A stretch of DNA of 64,000 nt from Stenogyne calaminthoides (Eukaryota > Streptophyta > Magnoliopsida > Lamiales > Lamiaceae): contig JBBCBC010000030.1 of the NCBI GenBank assembly GCA_037126765.1, positions 5,304,478 through 5,368,477 on the forward strand. Reading direction: 5' to 3'. A model generated the notes under the pieces. The model had not been told where the DNA came from, did not search any database, and saw only the letters and a program-made list of their open reading frames with translations. Every line of letters starts with the position of its first letter. Within the stretch, counting starts at the first letter, position 1. Shown here piece after piece: positions 1-14,164 of the stretch. The translations under genes and the position numbers were made by a program.

Positions 1-3000
1 CAGCCAAAGGCTTAATCTGCAGCATGAATCATAAATTTCATTTAAACAAAACAATACAATTTGCTCTTACCATGCAGAGAAATTGATAATCTTTTGTATG
101 TGTTATTGATAGAAAAAAATTTAGCACTTGCCAGTAGGAAATAACCAAAGGAAAATTTACATCCAAGCACAACAAGCCAGAAGACCAAGTATCTGCATTA
201 AGAAGTAGATATGTTATGAATTCCATGAGAAGCAGAAGCAGTCAAACAACTCATGAGGGAACTAGACATGAATCTCGTAAATGGTAAAGTAATATATTAT
301 ATTCTCAATAGTATATAATATTGTGTTCTTTCACAGCATAGATCATAGGGTTATGGTTACCAATTTGCAGCATAGTTTATATTAAATTTCAGAGATGAAG
401 AGAAAAAAAACAAATTAATTAGAAGGTGTATAGCTTTATCTAAAAATAAACAAGTAAACATCCAATTTAAATAGATTTAGGAGGAAAGCATTGTTTGAAG
501 GTAAGTATAAACCATCTCCCAGGTAACCAAACTGGGATACAAGTTATTGAAGACCTTTAGATAGTCCATGGTCCACTTCAAAATAAAGTGTTGTTTGTCC
601 AATAATTGATTGTAAATTTGTAACCATAAAAGTACATGGAAAAGATAAGGTAAACAGAGTAGGAATATCATATGGTCATAGATATTAAGATTTAGAGTGA
701 ATTGACTCCAAACAGTAAAAAGGTAGGCTGTTTACTTTAAAAAATCTGAAGCCCTTTCGTACATGCCCCGGCCGACATAGTAATGTTCCTAAAAAATCAT
801 GAATTACAAGGTTAACAGACAAAAAAAATTCAGTCCATTCAATATAAATACTCGATATTAATATGTAAACCTGGTGCATCCACTTCATAAAACGAACCAC
901 GGGCCAACGATCACACCGATCTGACATACGATGACATGCAGGGATGTGCAACAACAAGCTCAAACAGAACTTTGCACCCGCATATATGGAAAGAACTATA
1001 ACATACACTTTGTAGATAACTGAAGTGTTATTGCTGTTATTTTTATCTTCAAGAGCTCTCCTGAAATTACCAAAAATATAACAAGGTAAATAGTTCCATT
1101 TATAGCATTGAGGAGAAGTGTGGCTCTAGAGAAGGAAGGGAAAAGGTATAAAATAAGGCTAGCATGTACATACACATAAAGGAAACATATGAAGACTGAA
1201 AGGAATGTATAGCTTAGAAAGCGGAGAAACACTCTAGTGACAGCTAGGCGCCTTGAGGTAGAGTATGCTCCATACATCATCATAATGTCCAGCACACCTA
1301 AAAGACCCAAGAAAACAAAGGAAATATAATTCAGTATAGGCATACTGACCTAATCTAAAAAAAAATAGTTTTTAGATAACCCAAAAACTCAAGAAAGAAA
1401 AACATAAATTACTCTTAAAGAATTTCATGATGAAATAGGTTGGTCCAACACTAAGGACTTCTCTGATAGTCTTGGAGTTTAAATTCCCAGAATTAAAGGC
1501 AATTATGGCAAGTCCCTGGAGAAAGGAAGAAAGTAAAATTGACACGTAAGGACAAAGCTATAACGAGTAATCTTTCCCAGCAAAAATGAGTAATTCACAT
1601 AAGTACGAGGGTTTCAGCAATTCTAATGAAATTTCAATTTTCAAATTTTTAAAGTTCGAATATCTTCCCAAATTCAATTTGTTTATTCTTTTCACAAGCT
1701 CTAGAAATCTAGATACATAAGTCACATGCCATGACGTGTGTGCTTCATGGCTCCAGCATGGCACCCTGAGCACCATATAGAGGTATACAGTTATTAATAT
1801 TATCTCATGTACTATTGAGATTTTTTACGAAGACTCCATGCCCCAGGTCAATAAGGAGACTGGGAAGACCTTTCATGACAATTGTAACTAACAAAATCTA
1901 CATTGGAGTTTGCCTACATTTAAGTCTTCATCAAATATTTTGTTTCCTATCAAAAAAGTGTTCATCAAATATTACTTGATATTATATATGCTTTGTAGGT
2001 ATCGAAATTAATGAAAATTATTTTTTAAACAGTTGTCTAAAGAAAGAGTGTCTAATAATTATACACATCAAAAGTGCTTTTACGTGTACATGAATATAAA
2101 GTATTATTTGAAACACCCTTAAGATAGTTGGATGTGTTCAGATGCCCCAGTATAGAAAGTAGAAATCCATTTTAAGTCAAAATTAAAGGGGAAGAGGAAG
2201 ACTTAAAAAAATAAAAGGCTTGGAAAGAATTTATTAAACAATATGCTATACTTGAATATACATGAAAACATGTGTAATGACCGAGCATGATGGCGAGATA
2301 TGATCCATATTGTTGACCCCACAATAATGGGATTAAGACTTAGTTTGTCATTTTGTTACTTATGGTGAACCTAAAAGGGCACCGCATATTGAATAAGTAC
2401 AGGTTAGATTATAAAGTATTAAAACTTATGAACTATGTTTGCTTACTAGGTTTACAAAGGAATATCTTATTTTCCTCTCCTGAGAACAGGATAAATCATC
2501 AACAAATTGTTTCACGCTGAGGATCTTTATGACCGCCTATTCTTTAAAACAGGCACTTCTAGTAGACTAGTAAATATATTAGGGCTCGGTAGGTGATAAA
2601 TGTTCCACATTTTATAAACTATGAAATCCCTGTCTTTCTGCTTGATTCCTGTACTTTTTCTTGGAACCTTCAAATACACTTCAAAGCATTTTTAACTGGG
2701 AAATGATTACATCCTTGATTTCCATGTGAAGAACACTTGAAATTTGCACCATAGCTTATATAATTCGTTTCATTTAAATCTCGAATGGTACTTCAGTACT
2801 TCATTAAGCACTTTGTGAAAATCTTGGACACATAATAGAGTATTTCAGAAATGCCACTGTAGTAACTCACAAACCTGAAACATCATAAGGAGGAAAATCC
2901 ACAGACGATGAAAACTGTGATAGAGATGAAGAAAAGTCCTGTGCTCAACAAAGGATGTTTTTCCGCAACGTTTGCTTCCACCTGACTTCAGTAAATTCTG

Positions 3001-6000
3001 TAAAACAAGACAAACATTCATGAAATTAGCAAAAGCAATTTGATTAAGAGAAAACTATTCAACAACTTGCCATTTAAAATCCACAAATGTTCATAATTTA
3101 GATATCTTCTTTTCAAACTTGCTGTCCATTAGACAAAGAGAATACAACTTTCAAGTGAGACCGTCACTGATAACTAGAAACAGTATGCATTCAAGAAGTC
3201 AACGCAGATTGACATACAGATGTCCTAATTTGTAAAATTCCCAAAAAAATAAAAAATTCAAATCAGACCCTAATATTAATATATTCAATCATGAAGCAGG
3301 ATCATAACTAGCTAGGAACTAAATGGGTAACTTAATTACACTGAATAGATCACCTTGCTTCTTCCTGTTCTTGTTATCTCATGTATGTATGAAGTTTATA
3401 TGCAGAAGACTAAAGCAAGTAACCAAACTCCAGGATCTTACCTTGAGGACTACAGTAAACATTAATGTGTGACTATATATTTAAAAGAAAATATTAGCAC
3501 ATGGTCTGTAAGTTGGAGACATGCATCAGAACACTGATAACATTGACAAATAGAGTAACAACTAACAAGAACAATATTGACTGTCAAAAGACGAGAAATA
3601 TGCCACTTATTCTGTAAGGCTGCTGCAAGTGAAAAACTTTTATGAAGTAAGACTCCTTACAGAGGTACATGTCATTGAGGTAGCATTCACATATTATATA
3701 AATAAATAAACTGGCAAATATGAGGTTTGGAATATTCGGCATATGTAACAGACTAACAGTATAGACATTCTTCACCGGCAATAACCAGTTTGATTGTGTT
3801 GTGAAATCTTAATATTAGCCTAGGTCAGCAAAATATTTTAACCTCCAACAGGTAAGCAAATTTCATATAAGCAAAATAACTTTGCACCAAATCTGGAAAA
3901 GATACTTAACAATTAATTTAAACTGTAGTACCACACACATAGTTTTCCCAAACACATAAGAGTATAATCTTTAATGAAACAACTACTTGCAAAGTGTCCA
4001 CTAACAATACACATGCATTCCTCTTTCCAGAAAGTATATACCAAATACTATTTTATCAGCAATTAATCAACCTGTCTACGATAAGTGTACTAATTCAAAG
4101 GGACCTATCCAATGAATCTTTGGTGGAAAAAGTATTTAAAAAGAGCAATTACTATGGACTCAAATACGCACCATGTCCTTAAAGTTGTCTGTAATTTTCT
4201 TCAAAAGTCACGAGTTAACACACGATTACAGGAAATACATCTAAGTATTGGCTGATCTAACTAACAAGAAAAGGTCCACAATTCAAAATAGAGATAATTG
4301 ACAGAAACTGTCAAGAAAATTGAACTGCTAAACATGTCGCCAGGCTGGTAAGTTTAGTAAAATAAGTCAACAGCAAAAGGGAGTTGAACCTAAATTAGAA
4401 CAAGCATTTTACCTATTTAATGTGAACTTTTATACAATTGAGTTCATATCACTAATTCACTTTGATTTCTGACAACATTGGGAGAATCTCACCTTGGACC
4501 TTGGTGTTGGCTTTAGAAAAAATATTGAACCCTTGCGCCACGGCCAACTAAGTTCAAAGCAATTCAGTGACCTTATAAAAGAAAAAATAAATAGAATCAG
4601 ATAAGAATTCGACACATGCCAACAAGAGAAAATCTCATGAGAAGAATTGAATAAACTAAAGCATTATTCAGAAAATCCCCTTACAAGAGCTTACCAAAAG
4701 TATTCGTTGAAATCATCATAATTTCTCCAGGCTGAATGAGGCGCTCGCCCATTTTCGTTGTTTGTAGCTTCCTAAGATCAAACATCAAAAGTCTAAGTTT
4801 AAGATACGCGTTGCCAAGGTTTTCCATTGGAAAAATAAGATATCATGGATACTGGAACACAATATCTGAAATTGCAGTCTAGCGACCAAATATTCAAACA
4901 ATAAAGAAGAAGAAAATTCAAAATACTTGGGCATACCGCAGAAATGACATCATAAAGAGGATGTATAACTTGGTCGATAAATGATACACCAGACTCAGAG
5001 AGACAACTGTGAGCTGGCTCTGCGACCTGCTGTCGTAATGCTTCTTCCAGCTCCCTACCCATCTGTTCAATAAAAATCATTCATCCAGAGCAGGAAATCA
5101 GGATCTCGGATTACTTAGCTAAACACATTGAGAGGGGGGAAAGCAGTAGCTACTTGTGCAAAAAAGGTATTAGGTAAGCATGGCTAGAATAAAGCCGAGC
5201 TTGTATCTTTCCCTTGATTTTTTTAAAAAAGGATGAAGCAACAACTAATAACTCTAGCATACCAACCAATAATTGCACATTAACCCCCATCCCAAAAAAA
5301 CCTCTCGAAAATAATTAAGACTACATCAGGACTCCTAGGTTAATATTTATAATTGCAAGAAAATATCGATATTTCAAATAATACCAAAATCGTTAGTTCT
5401 CAAGGGCAAGAGATTGTGCATATATACAAATAGGAGTTAACCTAGTGAAGCATGGAAGGATCCTTGGGTTGGGGGGGGGGTGGGGGGGGGGTGTCCCTCC
5501 TCAATTCAGTTCGAGCTTCGAGTTTTCTAATTGAGTCGAGTTCGAGCTTGACACTACTCGACTCAACTCGGCTCATTTTCACCCCCAAGTCTCAGTGAGC
5601 CTTGCACAACCATTATTATACAGGTGATGTGATTATTGACCCCTAACTAAAAAAAAAGCGAGGGTACCTACATGATGAAATATGTAGCATATGCACTCTG
5701 GAAGAAACCGAACATTTGCTGCTTCGCCCCATATTAAGAAGTACAATGAAATAAACAACAACTTCTTCTCTTTGCTTACAGCTTCCAAACTGCAAAAATA
5801 TCAGTCTGTCAAAAAAGGAAAACTCAATTTCATATGAACTCTGAACTGACAAGATTCTATGCTTATGCCGTCCAGTTTTTTTTTTACTTGCAAGGATCGT
5901 TTATATAAAATAAACATACTTGCTCCATACGGGTACGATTGCCAAATAGTTACACCACTTGATGTAGTTATCCAGAGACTTCAAATATACCTTCTGGACA

Positions 6001-9000
6001 GCAGCCTCATCCAAACTCTGAATCAAAATTAAAGCAGCTTAAAGATGAAATTCCACAATGAACAGACCTTTTGAGGTCTTACAGTGGTAATGAGGTTGAT
6101 GCATACAGAATAATTAAATGATAAAGTAAGTACATACATATTCTAATTACATCTGGGAAAAATAAATGGAAAACAAAAAAGCAACCAAGGAAGAACTGTT
6201 ATTACCAACAAACAGGTTGAGAGCATTAATCATGACTTAATATCCATATTCCATTTACTATTCAAAAGAAAATTTTTATGTAAATACTTGTCTTTCAAAT
6301 GACAGAATTTCAAAAGGCTATGCTACATTGTGGGAGCACACCTATGATACAAACAAGGGTTTCAGGGTCGAGTACATGTGAATTCCCAACCCACCATCCA
6401 ACTAAGGAAATTGTTAAATATGAGAACGAAAAAGTAAACAAAAGAAAAGAACCTTCAATCAGAGATCATTATCTAAACTGCTGAATTCAAACAATCATAG
6501 TCCCTGAATGATAAATAGAGAAACATGCAGCCCCTGCATAAAGAACCTATACTAGGTAGGGAGGAGAAAGACCATATAACTGAATGCTTCTGTGATCTTG
6601 GAGTTATTATTATTACCCAGCATATCATGGAATTTCGGTCTATCAAATTTTCACACAGGGCCATGGTGCAAACCAATGGGAGCCTAAATATCAGAAACAA
6701 TAAAAGTTACATCATCACTTTATCAACATAACAAAGGCAATATGATGATTTTTTAATTTACATTTGTCGGACACACACATAGAACAACATTAAACTCAAT
6801 ACATGATGTGAGACCTACTGGCTCAGGTTCCTCAGGAATTCGAAGCCGGCTCTGTTCATTTGCAAGGAGGTGAACAACATGTTCTCGCTGATTAGAAACA
6901 TTATCTTTCTGCAAAACAAAATCATATGAAGAAAAAGGCAACTTAAAATCCACAGCTAAATATAATAACACCAGGATGGTTATTAAGAGGCACTAAAAGA
7001 TCAATCTTTAACTACCCCAACTATCCCCATTCTCCATACAAGATAATAATATATGAATCAAACTTGTCAATGGGAGAAAGATTCATAATATTAATTGTCA
7101 TGCAGTACTCATCCTCAACTGGCAGTTTTTTTTATGGAACAGAGTCAAAAACCACACTGCAGTATCTCGTGGTAAAAAAATTAAAATGAAGTTCAATTCA
7201 ACAGAGCGAAAAAACAAAGAGAAGATAAATAGCTGTCTAAAACTAACATTAATTGCCAACTAACCTGAAAGCCAAATGTATAATGCAGAAAATCGAACAT
7301 ATCTAAACTCCTTGAAAGAGGTGCAGAAAAAGTTTCCGGCAATTTGGGGAGGCTCCTGAAATACTTCAACGATGAGATAGCTGCTCGTACCTGATGTTTA
7401 AGTTGATCAGTTAGGACCATTGCCATACCAAGACAAGAAAAATGACGCATTAGATTTAGAACCAGATTACCTCTGAAAAAGACACAATAGGATTTGATAC
7501 AGTAGGAGCATCCAGAGGAATTATATTATACGAAAGTAAGTCCTCTGTCATTGCTGCATCTGACTCCATCACACGCTTCAGCTGAAAAGAAAAGCAACCA
7601 TTAGGAAATTGTTATAAGAAAACCAGTCAAACAATATAAAGAGGCCATCCAGAGCAAGATACAGGCAGGGAATGCAAGATATGAGAGAGGGAAGGATGAG
7701 GAGAGAGAGTACAACAACAACAAAAAATCCTCAGGGAAAATCGCCCCCTAACTGCTCCAGATCATCAAATTCATTGGTTCACAAAAGAAAAGATAACATA
7801 AGAAAAATCAACTAAACAAATACAAGAAGCCATGACCAGGGACTGGCACTGACAATAACCTTTAGAAAACAAGTGGAAAATATGGAAAATATTAGAACTT
7901 CTGAAGACTGCACAAAGACAGTCCATGTCATTAAAAGAAATTAAAAGATGCTTAAGATAACATATTTAGAAATTTGCAAACCACAACTTGCCATGCATTT
8001 CAAGTAATATGTCAAATTTCTCAATTTTGGGATACACTGGAAAGAAAAAAAGTATGTGGCATGGAATATATAGGAAAAAGTGGCATCCTAATTACATAGA
8101 GATATGCCTTATGATAAGCTTATTTCACTCATAGAGTATTCAGAGAGTTTGGCTTACAGTGGGACAGTCGTTCACTTAATTGTTTGTGTCTAATCCTGGC
8201 TGTTTTATGAATAAAATTGTCAAGTATTATGGGGGCTGTAGCTTGAGCTTTATACCAGTCCCTTTGAGAATAATGGGGAAGCTTAAGAGAAGATATGGGA
8301 GAGATTTAGAGTTACTTTATTTGGTGGATTTCGAACAAGGAGCTTATCATGTAGCTTGAATTTGTTCATCATGGTAGGGACGACTTGTCCCATTTGTCAT
8401 TCTGGTTAATAAAATCTTATAGTTCTAAAAAGGAAGAAAAAGAAAAAAAAAATATTAAAGTATTATAAATTGGTAGGTCAAGCACTCATTCGGCAAGAAA
8501 ACAGGCATCGAACCAGTACCAATGGTAGGGAAAGGTTATCAAACCTCCTCAGGAATTAATCTTTCAGCTTCTTCAGGGGAAACATCCTTGGTCAGCTGCT
8601 CTAAAACAATACCAAGAACCTTAAGAGTTCCCAAGACTCTCTTCCTTTTCACTGTCTTCCGCTCCAGCCTAACAAGAATAGATAACCGAAACCAGGAAAT
8701 GCAACATAAATTATTGGATACAAGTAAATGTAGGGGAAGGATATGAAAAACAAGGAACTAGTTTAAGAACATACTCTCCAAGATTACCGCTAAACACGCC
8801 AGACTCCCTCAACTTCATCTCCTCTTCTTTCAGCTTGTCCACATCATTCTTTTCCCTGTACAATTTATAAAACTCCCGCAACAGAGCAATATCATTGCTT
8901 CTGTCTATGCCTCCACCTTCCCTCTTCGCTAGTTTTTGCTGAAAGATTATAATAAGAGCAAAAAGAATAATAATTTTACACAAAATCTTTCGAGAAAAAT

Positions 9001-10825
9001 AATGCACTAGCAGAATTACAAATGGGTGTCCAAAAAATAAGGCAGGGAATGGGTATGGGCATGTCACATACAAAAGAACTTCCCTAAAAACGAATTTGTA
9101 ATTATACATGCATATAAAGCAAGCAAGTTATTACTTTTTCCTTGGGAACACATTAACTGAGTTCATGGTTATCAAAAATAACAAGCACATTTCATGTTCA
9201 AAGATACCTTGATGACAGACATCAAACCAGTCTTAAACTGCAACACGCCCCTTCCCTCACTGTTTGGATCCAGATTTTGAGACAAAGAATAAGCATGCTC
9301 ACATACTGGAACAAGAGAAACAGGACACTACAGAGTGAGAATAACACAAAAGCTCCATTCAGGAGGCCACCTTGCAGCATTGGATAGTTATCAGTGTTTG
9401 TAAGAATTTGTAAACAAGAGGATTTTCATTATCAGTATTCTTTTGAAAGAAACTGATATTAATTTTTTTTATCATGAAAAATTCAAAATAAAAATGGGTA
9501 CATATGGACAAGGAAACCATATCAGACTGACCAAAAGAAAATAAAAAAGGAACTCTACTCCAACCTCTAGCAACATCTGACACAAAATAAGTTCTGCAAT
9601 CTCATCATTTGAAATATCTAGGATTTTGTTGATTAATATGCATCAACAAGCTTAATAAGAACAGAGTGATAGAGTTGAAATGAAGGGCTCTAGTGCTCTT
9701 CTTCATCGTCAATTTCTCATTATAACAGTGAGGAGTGAAAAAGAGGTATACTTTCAGACAATAGTTTCTGCACAGGATTAAAAGCTGTCCTTTTCATTTG
9801 ACCCAATGCTATTTTGAAGAACATAAAAGATTCATTCTTTCTTCTGGGGCCTCATAAGTGCATGATAAAATATGCAAACTATACAGGATATAATAATGCA
9901 TGCCCACAAGAAAACTGCAAGTAGTTATTATCTTTTGCATATTATTTCACATCAACTGAGTGAATTTAAGTCACTTTCATAGCTTAACTATCTAACAACT
10001 CACCAGTCACCACCAAATAAGTGACCAAGTGACAGTATATATTAACAAGATAGTAGTCTGTGTATGAAGTAATAGTGTAATACTACTTCATGTGTATTTG
10101 GATATGGACATCGTCTAAAACTTAGTCACATAATTAAGCAGGCAAAATTCTATCCCATTTGATGTCTTCTTGATAGCTACGGTCATGTCTGTGGGGAAGC
10201 TAATTAAATTTGCCATGTTCTAAACATAAAACCTACTAAGCATTAATACAGCTCATGCTAGTCGACCGAGTAAAAGGCTGTATACAAAGAAGGCTACTTG
10301 TCTCAGAAACTTCTTATATTGCTACTAAAGAGTGAGTTAAGAGTTGTGGACTGGGATAGGAGGACTTTTGGTAATATAATATTTAAGGAAGGTAAATACT
10401 GCATCCAAAACCAGGCAAAAATAAATGATCTGTTTCATAACTGCACTAATGTTCTGAATCATCAAACTAACAAAATCTATCATTATCATGTGTTCCTAAA
10501 AAGAAGAAGCTCCAGAGGAACACTGCTTCTCTACCTATTTTACCAACTAATCAAATATCAGATCATGAAATAAAATTAGACAGACAAAAAACTGAAAACG
10601 AATAATGCTATAAGAAGAGCACATACAAATTCTGGAAATATTAGGATTGTCGTCTTGAATTTCATCTGCAGCCATCAAAATATCATCTATGTCCTTGTTC
10701 CCAAGTGAAGAGGGAACACTTGCAGCAAGACCAGCCTCAGGCCCTCCGTACAAATTCCCACTTGCTACTCGGCCTCGTAGTGCCGCACGTACCAAGCGCT
10801 CCCACAAGTCCTCCACTCGAGACAT
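1..10825 (-). CDS. CALS9: Callose synthase 9 (GSL10-type), N-terminal part, runs off left edge
   Basis: Multipass plasma-membrane 1,3-beta-glucan synthase that makes callose from UDP-glucose; the GSL8/GSL10 branch acts in pollen and cell division. Spliced exons, read on the minus strand: 10825-10627, 9305-9208, 8938-8775, 8668-8545, 7581-7471, 7390-7265, 6908-6819, 6017-5920, 5789-5672, 5062-4937, 4771-4695, 4571-4493, 2997-2875, 1515-1413, 1297-1174, 1060-871, 788-736, 192-132, 16-1. All phases join without a stop, giving about 693 codons of roughly 1900. The start MSRVEDLWERLVRAALR, LAKREGGGIDRSNDI, and KDNVSNQREHVV match GSL10 better than GSL8. Exon 9 carries the FKS1 domain-1 motif LYFLIWGEAANVRFLPEC; membrane spans begin near residue 480 (exon 13). 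The catalytic domain lies outside the window. The intron after exon 18 has a GC donor (131-126, GCAAGT); all others are GT-AG. No lesion is seen in this part. Confidence 0.95.
5467..5492. repeat. Poly-G tract in CALS9 intron 9
   Basis: A nearly pure G tract of about 26 nt on the plus strand (two G-runs split by single T), inside the intron between exons 9 and 10. It is C-rich in the transcript, so any G-quadruplex would form on the non-template DNA of the plus strand. It is followed by a tcgag-rich stretch to about 5595 that resembles fragments at 26.7 and 49.2 kb. Confidence 0.7.
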
Positions 10826-11300
10826 CTCCTAACAATAAAACCAAGCTAAGTCAAAATCGAAAAGCACATGGAAAAAACAAAAGGTGTGCTCCTCATGAGC
10901 ATCATTTTGGAAACGAAATATTAAAATTTAACATAACATTCTACTCACAGATAAAATTTACCATATTTAACCAAGATTTTTAGTCCGTTTATCTTATGTA
11001 CTGAAGTAGTGCAGTTTTTAAGGGTTAAAAAAAAGCCTGCGCTGCAAATTTCAGAACTCATGCACCAAGATGGTGATAATGTAATCAGTTCCCGGCACTC
11101 CACCGGAATCTATCTTTCGGCAGACGGAAATCAAGAAAAGGAAAAAAAGCAAAAATAACAAGAATTTGGACTTACAGCGAACTGTTGATACTTGACACTG
11201 CCCTAATTAGGGCGTACTCGCCTAATTCTTAATCACACGGAAGAAAACATGAAATCTTACTCACCTTTGCAAGAGATCTCGACTGAAGTGCGCTGAAATG
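10826..11300 (-). other. CALS9 5' leader with an intron
   Basis: Just upstream of the ATG at 10825 is an acceptor (ttgttag, ending 10829), and a good donor (AAAG|GTGAGT) lies at 11265/11264. This predicts a short leader exon ending at 11265 and a leader intron of 11264-10829. The transcription start is not determined; the exon probably begins within 11265-11320. Splice sites are visible; transcription is inferred. Confidence 0.5.
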
Positions 11301-12639
11301 TCAAAAAGCACTCAATTGAAACGCTGGTGGAATGAAATGCGTAAATTCAACGACGAGTGGATAAACCCTAGCAATCTCGGAGTCAATGCTGGAAAATAGA
11401 TTCGTTTCGTGTTTTCAAATTTGGTAAAACAATACAAGGTAAAGTTTTGTAATGAAGCTGCAAATGTGAGAAATAGGGGTGGTTTTGCGAGCACGAATCT
11501 TGGATGATAACGCGTTTCTTTTTCGTAAAAGTCGCTATACAGTAGTTTCTTTTTCGTAAAGACTTTTAACTCATTAATTAATAACGCGTTTTGCATTAAA
11601 AACGAACGGAGCGTATGGATTGTGAGTTGCGACTTTGTGGCTGTATGAAATCTTCATAGAGGATGTGAAATGTATAGAATTTTCAAATGCTTAGATTAGA
11701 GGTTATTGAAATGGAAAAAAATGTATGCTTGGTATCCTTAATTGGACATTTACCAAATATAAGAGTTACTTTATTAATATTTAAGATAATAACGTAATGT
11801 TTTATTGAGAGTGTTTCAGACAATTATATTTTATTGATAAAGTTGATTCCACTTTATTAAAAGAATATGAATGTATTTTATGTGAGTTAGAATGAGTTTA
11901 TACTATTTACGGAAAGATAAAATAAATATGAGATGAATCAAAATGGAAAATATTCAATTGAATCTGGTCGTAGGGAATATAATTCATGTGTATTTTTAAA
12001 AAATATTAATTTGTTTTCAATAAGGAGTACTAATTTAACTCATGTGTCTTGAGAATGTTTCGCGAATCTCATTCTCTAAGAAAAAACTATATTTGACATG
12101 CATATTTAAAAATCTGTATTTTTAGTATCTTTTTGTTCGATAAGTTCAGTATACCGAATTTTGTATATTTCCCCAACCCCTAGTCGTGTGGGATGAAAAC
12201 ATGCGTAAGAATTTTGTTTCGCCAATAACCATGACTCCCTTTTTTTTTTTTTTCGATTTTATTTCATTCCGACCCTCTTTTCAACGTGCTTCTAATGATT
12301 GAACATTCTTCTCCAACATTCATGGTGATCAAACTTTATATCTTCACTTCTTGCTCGTTCATTTGACTTAGTTTAGCACCCGTTCTTCGTCATGATCTCG
12401 ATTAGTTCACTTGTAGCTTCATATATTATTTATGGGATGAAATATGCTTGAACAATATCATCTATATATGGATCATTTGGATGTTGGCTAGCGTTTTCAT
12501 TTTATATCTTAATCTGATGTGTACCCTTTTTTGTTCGTCTTTGCATACTTAGTATAGTTACCGCATACATTGAATTCAGTCTCCTATTGGTTGTTTAGTT
12601 GATACTGGTTTTAAGTAGGAGTGGGTTTCATGTGAATCA

Positions 12640-12845
12640 GAAGTGCAAGACCGTCTTGTTAATAGTGTATTTTCAAGAGTGCAATTATATAAAAGTAAAC
12701 GCGTGCAACTATTCCAAGCGTAAGCATTGAAACTATGTTTCATATTAATAGTTGCATTTTTTTTGTAAATAAATAAGTTTGACTTTTAAAGCATAACAAA
12801 TTTCATGTTTTAAAATGTATTATGAAGTCTTGTTTTAGACATCCG
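12640..12845. repeat. Palindromic MITE family A, copy 1
   Basis: Near-palindromic element whose centre reads catattaatagttgca with flanking gtgcaactatt and aaatgtattatgaagtcttg. The same arrangement recurs at 20.95, 21.65, 22.93, 56.74, 59.1 and 59.66 kb. No coding capacity. Boundaries are approximate. Confidence 0.6.
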
Positions 12846-13290
12846 AGAAACAAGATACAAGACGCAAAGCCTTTAAGCAGAGAGGAAAGAAAGATTTTAT
12901 GAATCATGGCAATGAGGAAAGAAAGACTTTGAAAGAGTCCTCCTAAGTCCTAAGGACATCTTCAATCTCGGGTGGCAAATTTAGACTCCAATCCATTAAT
13001 TTGCCACCAAATTTTAGCCAAACAGTAAAATCATCTGCAAGTTTGTTGAACTCAAAATTTAACTCAATTATAATATTCTTAATTTTTTTTTTCATTTTAT
13101 ATTTTATCAATTATTTATGTATAATTAAATATATAATTTCGTATTTACCTTTATGTTAAATAGATTAAATAAAATTAAAAAGTAATTTAAAGGAGATTTA
13201 AAAAGTGATTTCATATTTATCTTTTAAATTAATACAAACAAAAAACACGAATTGATTTCAATGATGCAATTATATATGACAAAAACTCAT

Positions 13291-13377
13291 ATGAGACGGG
13301 GTACAACTTAACACAAATCACATCAACCCCTCCCAAAGTGTTAAAACGTCAATTGTCAACTTATACCCCGTCTCATC
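13291..13377. repeat. Short inverted repeat
   Basis: Arms atgagacggggta and taccccgtctcat face each other across about 60 bp. It is probably a small foldback remnant; no family is recognised. Confidence 0.55.
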
Positions 13378-14164
13378 GTGGGATTTATCTCATGCAAGTG
13401 TGCCTCATTATATATTGTTATTCACTTGTACATTTTGAATAATTTACTCATATGATAGAATCACCATGACTCTTGTGCTACTACAGTCACCCTTAAGAAT
13501 TATAGAGCATAGGGTAGGTGTTGGCTCATTATTTTGTTCCCTTATTCAAGCTTTACACTTGGTAAAAAAATGGCATTTGATTACGTTAATCAATGCTGAT
13601 AATATCGCCCCTAGTTGGGATTGGAAGGGAAAATCACAGTCATGGAAAAACTCATCTGGGAGCCTACTTATGGTTATGCTGATTACTTGTTAGTGTTATA
13701 AAGAAAGGAACTTTGGCACAAATTTTTATTACTTATTAGTAGACAAGAGGTTATATGCCTACTATCGTACAATGGTTCAAAACTGTGCAAGAATCATTAG
13801 CAATTTAATGTTTTTCTATGATGTTCACATTTTAGATCGTAATAAGAAAAGGTATGTCCAGAGGGAAATAATTCATGCTTTTAGTTTCGATGATTACGTA
13901 AAACATTTTAGTTACACATTGTTTGTTGTATACAAATATTTTCATCAAATGAGATAATTTCATTTCATCAAAGTGCCTCAAACATCATTAATATACACAA
14001 AATCAATTTATATAAGTGTGTGGTTCAAACATATCAATTTTCCGACTAGTTTTAGTCCTATTGGAGTAGTAAAAGAGAAATGAATCCTCCCACGCCATCA
14101 AGATCGGGGACTTTGCTCATAACAAATTCCTTTACCCAAGATTTCTCGACCCCATATTCCTTCA

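Larger units (their letters stand above)
11320..13990. other. Intergenic, AT-rich, no gene seen
   Basis: Region upstream of CALS9 and downstream of the F-box gene. It holds the promoter side of CALS9, one copy of a palindromic MITE (12640-12845) and a small inverted repeat (13291-13377). The only longer reading frames (for example 13466-13693) have no family resemblance and are not supported. Confidence 0.6.

Noticed and set aside
11312..11596. 94-codon minus-strand frame upstream of CALS9
   Set aside because: Lies in the promoter/leader zone, with no family resemblance; the CALS9 start at 10825 is secure.
13466..13693. 75-codon plus-strand frame upstream of the F-box gene
   Set aside because: No motif, no splice context, AT-rich intergenic DNA.
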